This document shows positions 1 to 6,424 of a DNA stretch of 10,324 bases, in pieces (position 1 is the stretch's first letter; each line of letters begins with the position of its first letter). A program made the position numbers and the translations under genes. This DNA is from an uncultured Anaerolineales bacterium. Its GTDB lineage: Bacteria; Chloroflexota; Anaerolineae; Anaerolineales; UBA11657. Location: NCBI GenBank assembly GCA_913040765.1, contig CAJWIA010000036.1, forward strand, positions 1 through 10,324, in the 5' to 3' direction. The notes beneath the pieces are model-generated. The model saw only the letters and a list, made by a program, of their open reading frames with translations. It had not been told where the DNA came from and searched no databases.

Positions 1-514
1 GATGTTGAAGTCTAGCAATCATCTTAGTATAGTCAGACACTGATTGTTCTAGAGCAGTATCACTCCCCTTCCCAATGTTTAGGCCTAAACGAATACTCCT
101 GGGCTTTGCAAGTCTTGGAGCCACTGTCTCCATACCATGATTTGGAAACCCCATACGGTTTATCAAAGCGCTATCTTCTGACAGCCGAAATATACGAGGA
201 CGTTGATTTCCATGCTGAGAACTTGGAGTAATTGTCCCGACCTCTACATAGCCAGCCCCCAGAATAGCAAGCCCATCTATCGCTATGGCGTTTTTATCAT
301 AACCTGCTGCAATACCCACTGGGTTGACAAATCGTAAGCCGAACACACTAGTAACAAGTCGTGAGTCATTGTAATCAAATAAGTGAGTTAACCAGTGCCG
401 CACTGGTTTCAATTTAGGGGCTACTGCCAGCAAATACAAGGATATATTATGAGCAATTTCGGGGTCTAATCTAAATAAGACATGGCGCAGTGCTCTATAT
501 CCTGACTGCTGCAT
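1..514 (-). CDS. pyrD: Dihydroorotate dehydrogenase, class 2 (quinone), N-terminal part
   Basis: This is the first 171 codons of PyrD, cut by the window edge at base 1; class 2 enzymes are usually 335-365 residues. It oxidises dihydroorotate to orotate with FMN and passes electrons to membrane quinone. I translated it by hand from the ATG at 514-512. Residues 1-50 are an amphipathic helical stretch (RALRHVLFRLDPEIAHN, then LYLLAVAP), the membrane- and quinone-binding extension that marks class 2. The barrel begins at residue 59 with FGLRFVNPVGIAAGYDKN, the FMN-binding strand. EVGTITPSSQHGNQRPR (91-107) and NRMGFPN (119-125, orotate contact) follow, then LGLNIGKG (143-150). It is the last gene seen in the pyr cluster and starts 9 bp after the pyrF/pyrE stop. 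The class 2 call is firm; the C-terminal half, with the catalytic serine, is not visible. Confidence 0.95.
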   Translation of the reverse strand, partial: MQQSGYRALRHVLFRLDPEIAHNISLYLLAVAPKLKPVRHWLTHLFDYNDSRLVTSVFGLRFVNPVGIAAGYDKNAIAIDGLAILGAGYVEVGTITPSSQHGNQRPRIFRLSEDSALINRMGFPNHGMETVAPRLAKPRSIRLGLNIGKGSDTALEQSVSDYTKMIARLQH

Positions 515-521
515 CACAATA

Positions 522-525
522 TCCT
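522..525 (-). promoter_or_regulatory. Shine-Dalgarno site of pyrD overlapping the pyrF/pyrE stop
   Basis: AGGA lies 7 bp before the pyrD ATG, and its first two bases are the last two of the upstream TAG stop codon. This supports the ATG at 514-512 as the pyrD start and suggests that pyrD translation is coupled to that of the upstream gene. Confidence 0.6.
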
Positions 526-1924
526 AAGAGGGCGAAGACAAATAGTTCATGGCAGCGCTGTACTGTTCTGATTTAATGGAGCCAGATAATTTCCATTCAT
601 CTAGCAATTCCCGTATGGTAAATACAGCATGTAACTTATATCCATGGGAAGCCAATGTCTTCTCAGCACCCTGTTCTCGGTCTATAAGCACAACTACATC
701 TCTAACTAGCAGCCCGGCTGCCTGCAAGATATTAATCGTCTCAAACTTACTTTCACCGGAAGTCACCAAATCATCCATAACTACCGCAGTGTCCCCAGCC
801 TCAAACACACCTTCAATTTCAGCTCCCGTACCATAATCTTTCACTTCTCGCCTAGGATATATCAATGAAGCATCGGTATTCAACGCTACAGCAGTACCAA
901 TAGGCAATGCAGCATATGGTATAGCAGCTATGCAATTAAATTCTAAATCCACCAACATTGAACTTATCACATCAGCAACCGAGCGAAGCACATTAGGAAA
1001 AGATGACAAACGGCGCAGGTCTATATAGAACGGCGACTGTATACCAGATTTAAGAGTAAATTCACCAAACTGGACACACCCGGATTCAAGAAGACCATCT
1101 CCAATCCCCTTAGTGAAATAGTTTTGCTTTTTTTTATCAGATAAATGTCGCTCGGAATTTATAGCATCACGCAATTCTTTAGCAACTTTTCTTGGATCAG
1201 TTGAAGATGCTATTGAACGCGAAACATTAATTAATATACCCATACTGTCTTCTCTCAAACCAGCCTGCATCGCAGCAGCCAAATCGCCACCTTGCATACC
1301 TACACCTGGACAGAGAAACCATAAGGTCGGCGCAACTTGCCGTACAATCTCAACAGCACGAGGATCAGTGGCGCCAACAACAAGTCCAAGGTTGTTATAC
1401 TGACTCCAATTCTGCGCCTGCCTAGCAACATGCATATACAGATACTCTCCATTGCTCTTCAAGCTTTGGAGGTCATTAGAACCATCATTTGAAGTTTTGC
1501 ATAACACAAACACACCTGAATCAGGACGCTCAACAAAAGGCATAATTGAATCGGATCCCAAATATGGACTATAGGTCACTGCGTCCACTCCTAAATAATC
1601 GAAAATAGACCTTGCATAGGCCTGTGCCGTACTAGCAATATCACCGCGCTTTGCATCTAGAATCACTGGAATACCATCTGGCACACTGCCAATTACTTCA
1701 TATAAAGCATCTATACCTTCTGCACCAAAGGCTTCAAAGAAAGCGCTATTTGGTTTGAAAGCACAGGCATACTCCGCACATTCTTCAATTATCTTAATGC
1801 AATATTCTCGAGCTGATATAGGAGAAGGTTTTGATAGTAGCTCAGGATGAGGATCTAATCCAACACATAGTAGTGAGTTAGATTCTTTACACCTACTCTC
1901 TAAGTAATCAAAAAAAGCCTTCAC
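524..1924 (-). CDS. pyrF/pyrE: Bifunctional orotidine-5'-phosphate decarboxylase / orotate phosphoribosyltransferase (inverted UMP synthase)
   Basis: This 466-residue fusion carries the last two steps of UMP synthesis in the order ODC then OPRT. Residues 1-260 are ODC: VGLDPH (21-26), the catalytic DAKRGDI (90-96, with D90, K92 and D95 of the DxKxxD motif), PGVGMQGGD (206-214) and NVSRS (233-237) for phosphate binding. After a short lysine-rich linker (about 261-267), OPRT runs from 268: GEFTLKSGIQSPFYIDLR (287-304), IPYAALPIGTA (335-345), PRREVKDYGTG (357-367) and the PRPP loop VVMDDLVTSGES (381-392). All key motifs are intact. The start codon is GTG at 1924-1922 and shares one base with the pyrB TAG; GGAAA about 7 bp upstream serves as ribosome site. 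Animal UMP synthase has the opposite order (OPRT-ODC). From memory, the order seen here occurs in cyanobacteria, kinetoplastids and some Chloroflexota. Confidence 0.96.
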   Translation of the reverse strand: MKAFFDYLESRCKESNSLLCVGLDPHPELLSKPSPISAREYCIKIIEECAEYACAFKPNSAFFEAFGAEGIDALYEVIGSVPDGIPVILDAKRGDIASTAQAYARSIFDYLGVDAVTYSPYLGSDSIMPFVERPDSGVFVLCKTSNDGSNDLQSLKSNGEYLYMHVARQAQNWSQYNNLGLVVGATDPRAVEIVRQVAPTLWFLCPGVGMQGGDLAAAMQAGLREDSMGILINVSRSIASSTDPRKVAKELRDAINSERHLSDKKKQNYFTKGIGDGLLESGCVQFGEFTLKSGIQSPFYIDLRRLSSFPNVLRSVADVISSMLVDLEFNCIAAIPYAALPIGTAVALNTDASLIYPRREVKDYGTGAEIEGVFEAGDTAVVMDDLVTSGESKFETINILQAAGLLVRDVVVLIDREQGAEKTLASHGYKLHAVFTIRELLDEWKLSGSIKSEQYSAAMNYLSSPS

Positions 1925-2931
1925 TATACTTTTCCAAAGACTAACGCTAGCAAAGCCATACGAACATACATGCCATATTCCATTTGCCTAAAATAGGCAG
2001 CACGCGGATCCTCATCTACTGCCCTGCTGATCTCATCCACTCGTGGTAGTGGATGCATAACAATCATGCGCTCTTTTGCAATATTCATTGTATCAACGTT
2101 TACCGCATAGCTCCGATTAACTTTTTCATAAACGGATTGATCCGCAAACCGCTCTCGTTGTACTCGGGTCACATATAGCACATCAGTTTCAGAAATAATT
2201 GAATCTAGATCCACATGCTTGCAAGGTCCCACACCACTTTCGATCAAACTATCAACTAATGCGGTTGGTGCTTTCAGCAGGTCCGGGGCAACAAAATTCA
2301 ATTTTACATCATATAAAGCTAACAGTTTCGCCAATGAATGCACCGTACGACCATATTTCAAGTCACCAAGCATGGTAACAGTAAGACCATCGATAGTGCC
2401 CAATTCCTCAACAATTGTAAATATATCTAATAGAGCTTGGGTGGGATGTTCACCTATTCCGTCTCCAGCATTTATTATGGGTTTTGCGGACACCTCTGCA
2501 GCAATATCAGCTGACCCTTCATCTGGGTGCCGTAACACAATAGCATCTGAGTAAGATCCCATGCTAAGTATAGTGTCTCGCAACTCTTCACCTTTAGATA
2601 CAGATGAAAAAGTAACATTGTTTATCTGGATAACATTACCGCCAAGACGCTGTGTTGCTGCAGCAAAAGAAGAGGACGTTCGCGTTGAAGGTTCATAAAA
2701 TAGGTTAGCTAGAAGCTTACCTTTAAGTATATCTACTGAACCCTGCCTGTCGACCATTTCCCGCATATCACGCGCTACATCAAGAATAATGTCGAGATCA
2801 TGGTGATTGAATTGCTTAACCGACAGTATGTCCATTCCATCAAATCGAGAAACACCTTCATCTGGAAGTACATTTATTCGATCCATACTGGTCCTATGTG
2901 ATTTGACATTGTCTAGTTCACTAATCTTCAT
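1924..2931 (-). CDS. pyrB: Aspartate carbamoyltransferase catalytic chain, CAD-like
   Basis: PyrB condenses carbamoyl phosphate and aspartate to N-carbamoyl aspartate. Carbamoyl phosphate motif PSTRTSSSF is at 81-89, the mobile lysine loop SSVSKGEEL at 109-117 (K113), [10 protein letters not shown] at 160-169, [12 protein letters not shown] at 188-199 and [10 protein letters not shown] at 292-301. The C-terminus (DPRAAYFRQ, then MYVRMALLA) and [11 protein letters not shown] resemble the ATC domain of animal CAD more than E. coli PyrB, which has STRTR. Homology begins at about residue 35 (ILSVKQF), so the 335 residues include an N-terminal extension of about 34. The first ATG (2931-2929) has no clear ribosome site. 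The ATG at codon 16 (2886-2884) has AGGA 5 bp upstream and may be the true start, giving 320 residues. No regulatory chain pyrI is nearby. The stop TAG overlaps the GTG of the next gene by one base. Confidence 0.96.
   Translation of the reverse strand: MKISELDNVKSHRTSMDRINVLPDEGVSRFDGMDILSVKQFNHHDLDIILDVARDMREMVDRQGSVDILKGKLLANLFYEPSTRTSSSFAAATQRLGGNVIQINNVTFSSVSKGEELRDTILSMGSYSDAIVLRHPDEGSADIAAEVSAKPIINAGDGIGEHPTQALLDIFTIVEELGTIDGLTVTMLGDLKYGRTVHSLAKLLALYDVKLNFVAPDLLKAPTALVDSLIESGVGPCKHVDLDSIISETDVLYVTRVQRERFADQSVYEKVNRSYAVNVDTMNIAKERMIVMHPLPRVDEISRAVDEDPRAAYFRQMEYGMYVRMALLALVFGKV
2892..2895 (-). promoter_or_regulatory. Possible Shine-Dalgarno site for an internal pyrB start
   Basis: AGGA stands 5 bp before the ATG at 2886-2884 (codon 16 of the longest pyrB frame). 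The region before the first ATG at 2931 (AGTAGTATCATATCG) has no purine-rich core. This favours the shorter protein, but both starts precede the conserved domain, so sequence alone does not settle it. Confidence 0.4.
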
Positions 2932-2950
2932 CGATATGATACTACTATTG

Positions 2951-4018
2951 CTATTGATTCACGTTTTTACCAGATCGAATATGTTGTAATACTTGTCCTC
3001 TATCATATACTGTTTCATTGCGTAGCACTACCTTCTTTAGTCGACCTTGTAACTGCCATCCCTCAAACGGGCTCCAGCCACAACGCGAATAAAACTGAGA
3101 TGCTTTGACTTTCCATCTCTCGTGCATGTCTACTTCTATCCATGTTTCCGGCTGAGACGCTAATCCAAATATCCTGGCAGGATTGGTGTACATAAGTTCT
3201 GTCAATCGCTTCATACTGAGTCTACCTTCGCGTACCGCACCAAGCATTAATGCCAAGCTTGTCTCTAGACCCGGAAAACCAGGTGGTGCATTCCGATTGT
3301 CTTTTTCTAGCAATGTATGAGGAGCATGATCAGTGGCAATACAATCAACAACACCATCAGCTATTGCTTGCCATAAAGCATTCTGATCCGAGATAGTATT
3401 TAATCGGGGACTAACCATATAACGACCTTCCTTGATGCTGTCAATATCAGTATTGGTCATAAACAAATGATGAGGAGTCACTTCGCAGGTGACTGCTAAA
3501 CCCCGTTCTCGCGCAGCTCTAATCAAATCAATTTCCTCTTTACGACTAACATGACAAATATGAACTGAGCGACGATGTAATACTGCTAACATTAGCACTG
3601 CTGCAGCCATATAAGTTTCCGCATGACATAGCACCGGTCTATTATCAGGCCATGCGGACATGTGAGAATTGACAATGTGTAAACCATCTAATCGTAGATC
3701 GCCGAATGTATCATTCAAATAAAGTTTCAAACCTGAAGCCTTATCAGATAATGTAGCAACAGTAGAAGTGTTGTTGCTGGTACCGGCAACATGAATTCCA
3801 TAATCACAATGCACCTTCCCATGTGCGGTCTCCAATATATTTTCAAGACTACTCGAATCTGTAATAGGAGGTGATGTGTTTGGCATAGCCAGTACGCAAG
3901 TGTATCCGCCAGCTAAAGCACTAGCAGTACCACTATACCAATCCTCTTTATATGTGTGCCCTGGATCCCTTAAGTGCACATGCGGGTCTATAAGTCCTGG
4001 CAAACGCATCAAAGACAC
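2951..4018 (-). CDS. pyrC: Dihydroorotase, class I, CAD-type
   Basis: This zinc amidohydrolase cyclises N-carbamoyl aspartate to dihydroorotate. Metal ligands are H13 and H15 ([10 protein letters not shown]), K98 as the expected carboxylated lysine ([10 protein letters not shown]), H132 (VLCHAE), H156 ([10 protein letters not shown]) and D230 (ATDHAPHT). The substrate loop has T104-F105. PPGFPGLET (245-253) and [11 protein letters not shown] (315-325) complete the domain. The spacing of H13, H15, K98, T104, F105, H132 and H156 matches human CAD residues 1471, 1473, 1556, 1562, 1563, 1590 and 1614, as I recall them, with no gap. At 355 residues it lacks the roughly 50-residue N-terminal strand region of ordinary bacterial class I enzymes (about 425), as the CAD domain does. 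The start is GTG at 4018-4016 with GGTG 8 bp upstream; an ATG at codon 4 is the alternative. It lies 15 bp after glcF and 19 bp before pyrB. Allantoinase or hydantoinase is unlikely given the CAD-like loop. Confidence 0.95.
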   Translation of the reverse strand: MSLMRLPGLIDPHVHLRDPGHTYKEDWYSGTASALAGGYTCVLAMPNTSPPITDSSSLENILETAHGKVHCDYGIHVAGTSNNTSTVATLSDKASGLKLYLNDTFGDLRLDGLHIVNSHMSAWPDNRPVLCHAETYMAAAVLMLAVLHRRSVHICHVSRKEEIDLIRAARERGLAVTCEVTPHHLFMTNTDIDSIKEGRYMVSPRLNTISDQNALWQAIADGVVDCIATDHAPHTLLEKDNRNAPPGFPGLETSLALMLGAVREGRLSMKRLTELMYTNPARIFGLASQPETWIEVDMHERWKVKASQFYSRCGWSPFEGWQLQGRLKKVVLRNETVYDRGQVLQHIRSGKNVNQ

Positions 4019-4028
4019 TGATTAATCA
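4019..4028. repeat. 10-bp perfect palindrome between glcF and pyrC
   Basis: TGATTAATCA is its own reverse complement and directly abuts the pyrC GTG start inside the 15-bp gap after glcF. It could be an operator half-site or chance in A/T-rich DNA. No second copy was noticed next to other genes. Confidence 0.25.
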
Positions 4029-4033
4029 CCAAA

Positions 4034-5290
4034 TTATTCATAAGAGTTGTCCAACATCTCCATCACATGCATCACAGGCATTTTATTATTCATAACACGT
4101 AAATGAGATTCAATTTGTGTAATACAACCAATATTGGTGGTCACCAAAACACTGGCGCCGGTTTCTATAACTTTTGCCGCTTTTCGAGCTCCCAATTGCT
4201 CAGCAATTTCTGGCTGTTCAATATTGTAGATACCTGCCGAACCACAACATGTCTCTCCATCAGAAGGATTCACAACCTCGACATCAGGCACCTGCTCCAT
4301 CAAACGCCGAGGTGCATCTCTCACACCCTGCGCATGGGACAAATGACAAGCATCATGATAAGCAACCTTTTTGAGGTTTATTGGACCAGGCAAGTGAGAT
4401 AAGCCCAACTCATCTAAGAATACAGTCACGTCCTGAACCCTATTAGCAAAATCTCTTGCTATTGTAAGATCATCAGTACTGTTAAACAACATTTCATATT
4501 CACTAATACCTGAACCACAACCAGCAGCAGTAGTAAGTACGGCATCTACATCAGTAGGAAAAACCCGCAAATTCCTTAATGCTAACTTTCTAGATTTCTC
4601 GAGTGATCCCGAGTGTAATGTCAAAGCTCCGCAACATCCTTGCCCTCTGGGTATTACCACTTCAACCCCATTCTTACTAAGCACTCGTACAGTAGCTTCA
4701 TTTATTGCAGGTGCTAGCACGGACTGTACACATCCTTGCATTAGAGCAACACGCGCACGTTTCCTACCTATAGCAGGAATAATATCTGGAATATGATTAG
4801 AGGTCGGCACATCTGACGGCAACAAGTCAAGGATTGTAGCGAGTTTTTTGGGTAAAACTGCTTTGAACGATCTTGCAAACATACCGAGTAACATAGCTGC
4901 ACGAAAACGGGCAGGATAAGGCATTATCTCTAGAACAATCTGTCTCAACCATGTATCCAATATACTGCCATTGGCTCTGTTGTTTTCTGCATAGGAGCGA
5001 AACAAAATAAGCAAATCCCCATACGGCACGTCTGGAGGACAAGCCGTTGTACAAGCCATACAACCTAGGCACCGGTCCACGAATGGTTGTGCTTCTTGTA
5101 CGGACAATGTTCCTTCTAATACATTTTTCATCAACAATATGCGCCCGCGTGGCGAATCCATTTCCTGACCAAGCACCTGATATGTCGGACAAGCTGGCAG
5201 ACAAAAACCACAGTGGACACATGACTTCACTGCACTTGCCATAGCACTTCCATTAGGACCTAATCTGTCAACAGGAATGTTATGCTGCAT
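4034..5290 (-). CDS. glcF: Glycolate oxidase iron-sulfur subunit GlcF
   Basis: GlcF carries electrons from the flavin subunits GlcD/GlcE of glycolate (2-hydroxyacid) dehydrogenase toward the membrane quinone pool. Two ferredoxin-type 4Fe-4S motifs are present: C24-C27-C30 with C34 (CVHCGFCLPACP) and C74-C77-C80 with C84 (CLGCMACTTACP). Two cysteine-rich CCG domains follow: C187, C219-C220-G and C258, then C315 (YHDACHLSHAQG), C348-C349-G and C389. The 418 residues fit the family (about 405-430). No signal peptide or transmembrane helix is evident, so it is probably a peripheral cytoplasmic-side protein. The ATG at 5290-5288 shares its A with the glcE TAA, a sign of translational coupling. The order glcD-glcE-glcF is the same as in E. 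coli, which makes the complex assignment strong. The substrate could be glycolate, D-lactate or another 2-hydroxyacid. Confidence 0.95.
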   Translation of the reverse strand: MQHNIPVDRLGPNGSAMASAVKSCVHCGFCLPACPTYQVLGQEMDSPRGRILLMKNVLEGTLSVQEAQPFVDRCLGCMACTTACPPDVPYGDLLILFRSYAENNRANGSILDTWLRQIVLEIMPYPARFRAAMLLGMFARSFKAVLPKKLATILDLLPSDVPTSNHIPDIIPAIGRKRARVALMQGCVQSVLAPAINEATVRVLSKNGVEVVIPRGQGCCGALTLHSGSLEKSRKLALRNLRVFPTDVDAVLTTAAGCGSGISEYEMLFNSTDDLTIARDFANRVQDVTVFLDELGLSHLPGPINLKKVAYHDACHLSHAQGVRDAPRRLMEQVPDVEVVNPSDGETCCGSAGIYNIEQPEIAEQLGARKAAKVIETGASVLVTTNIGCITQIESHLRVMNNKMPVMHVMEMLDNSYE

Positions 5291-6372
5291 TATAGAGGTA
5301 AGAACCTCCCTTCAGGATCAAAGGCTCTTTTCACTTTGTCAGCAAAGATGGTGATGGTCGAAGATGTTCCTAGCCAAGATGTTTCTGGACTACCTATAAT
5401 TAGTAAACCTCCTAAACCTAAACCGGACAAAATTGTATCTACCTCTTGAGTAGTTCCGGGCCAGCCAATCCAAGCAACGTTTCCACCGACACTATATTTA
5501 CGCTGTGATTGGCCATCAGTAAGACACGCATCTAGTTGAGGAATGAGATCAGGTGTAATCGGAACTTTGATTAAAGAATAGTCGTCCGGTAACCACAAAA
5601 ATTCTCTTAGATGTTCCCACAGATCAAGTTCCACATCTCCCAATATTATTTTGGCACCCTCTCTATACTCTGACAAGCGTGCTAACCTGTTATTCAACGT
5701 GGTAGCCAATCCTCCCAACCTTGCCCTCACAATCCCATTAGATTCCAAGTCAATAGCAAATAAGTCAATTGGAGTACGCGTCATCTCTTTGACAAAACCT
5801 ACAGCACCATCAATATCACCACAGTCCCATTCGACAGTACCAAAACTATTCATTTTAGGAAAAACCTTCAATGTTATTTCTGAGATAATGCCAAATCTTC
5901 CCAAACTTCCTATCATTAATTTCGGAAAGTCAAATCCTGCTACATTTTTCACAACTTGAGCACCGCCACTCAGTATTTCTCCAGCACTTGAGACCCACTC
6001 TACACCTAAAACAAAGTCGCGGGCACCGCCAAATCGGTAACGACCAGGTCCACTTAATCCAGTAGCTAAGGTACCTCCTATAGTAGCTCCAATCTTAGCC
6101 ATTGGCGGATCAAATGGAAGCCACTGTCCATTTTCTGATAGCATCTCGGTTATATTTTTTAGCGACGTACCTGATAAAGCAGTAAAGGTGAATTCTTCGG
6201 GCCGATATTCCAATATGCCTGAGAGATTAGAAAGGTCTATTACAGTCTCGTTACCACTAGAAGTTGACAAAGCAGTTTTCGTACCACCACCACGTATCAA
6301 CATTGCAGTCGATGCTGTATTTACAACCTCCTGCACCTCTCTTACTGATTTAGGTTCCAGCACTTTTTCCAA
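5290..6372 (-). CDS. glcE: Glycolate oxidase FAD-binding subunit GlcE
   Basis: GlcE is the second flavin subunit of the glycolate dehydrogenase complex, with a PCMH/VAO-type FAD domain. Visible motifs are IRGGGTKTAL (26-35, FAD pyrophosphate loop), FDPPMAKIGATIGGTLATG (87-105), SGPGRYRFGGARDFVLGV (107-124) and VVKNVAGFDFPKLMIGSLG (140-158). The family-typical FDPEGRF is at the C-terminus. The 360 residues match GlcE (about 350-380). The frame has no ATG start. The longest usual-codon start is TTG at 6372-6370. GTG at 6363-6361 (codon 4) has GGA 4 bp upstream and is as good. The frame is open further upstream to a TGA at 6405-6403 and the extra residues (CISAAFKSG) look protein-like. An ATG overlapping the glcD stop lies one base out of frame, so a single-base indel is possible. 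It follows glcD by 48 bp and overlaps glcF by one base. Confidence 0.9.
   Translation of the reverse strand: MEKVLEPKSVREVQEVVNTASTAMLIRGGGTKTALSTSSGNETVIDLSNLSGILEYRPEEFTFTALSGTSLKNITEMLSENGQWLPFDPPMAKIGATIGGTLATGLSGPGRYRFGGARDFVLGVEWVSSAGEILSGGAQVVKNVAGFDFPKLMIGSLGRFGIISEITLKVFPKMNSFGTVEWDCGDIDGAVGFVKEMTRTPIDLFAIDLESNGIVRARLGGLATTLNNRLARLSEYREGAKIILGDVELDLWEHLREFLWLPDDYSLIKVPITPDLIPQLDACLTDGQSQRKYSVGGNVAWIGWPGTTQEVDTILSGLGLGGLLIIGSPETSWLGTSSTITIFADKVKRAFDPEGRFLPL
5295..5310 (-). promoter_or_regulatory. glcF ribosome site within a small hairpin
   Basis: The mRNA sense reads GGGAGG, then UUCUU, then ACCUC, 14 to 20 bases before the glcF ATG. GAGGU (5299 back to 5295 on the plus strand is its partner copy) pairs exactly with ACCUC around a 4-base loop, so the only strong Shine-Dalgarno core here would be hidden in a 5-bp stem. 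The stem lies in the last codons of glcE, so a ribosome finishing glcE would open it. Confidence 0.35.
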
Positions 6373-6424
6373 TCCGCTTTTGAATGCAGCAGAGATACAT
6401 TTTCAAGTTATTCGTAAACATCAT
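6350..6424 (-). other. Short frame from an ATG overlapping the glcD stop, out of phase with glcE
   Basis: The glcD TGA is embedded in ATGATG, a classic coupled start. That ATG (6424-6422) opens a 24-codon frame ([15 protein letters not shown] and on) ending at TAA 6352-6350, inside the beginning of glcE. Removing one A from the AAAA run at 6403-6400 would join it to the glcE frame (TNNLKCISAAFKSGLEK), adding 17 residues to GlcE. I read it as the probable original glcE start disturbed by an indel or a sequencing error, or as a leader peptide; it is not a convincing gene in itself. Confidence 0.35.

Noticed and set aside
549..836. Plus-strand open frame of 95 codons antisense to pyrF/pyrE, and similar frames at 2219-2554, 4103-4402, 5651-5959, 6809-7144, 8643-8882 and 9506-9736
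   Set aside because: Each lies wholly or largely over a well-supported minus-strand gene, has low-complexity Ser/Thr/Pro-rich sequence and no recognisable motif; they are reading-frame shadows.
2932..2950. pyrC-pyrB as one fused gene broken by a frameshift
   Set aside because: PyrC reaches a natural C-terminus beyond the conserved domain and its TAG is followed by an independent start; a 19-bp out-of-frame gap with no linker-like coding gives no evidence of a broken fusion.
2951..4018. pyrC as allantoinase or hydantoinase, which would fit XdhC and glyoxylate chemistry in a purine breakdown cluster
   Set aside because: The CAD-type loop (LYLNDTF), PPGFPGLET and immediate linkage to pyrB, pyrF/pyrE and pyrD point to dihydroorotase.
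4827..5222. Minus-strand open frame of 131 codons inside glcF
   Set aside because: It runs in another frame across the GlcF 4Fe-4S region, whose cysteine motifs are clear; the alternative translation has no family features.
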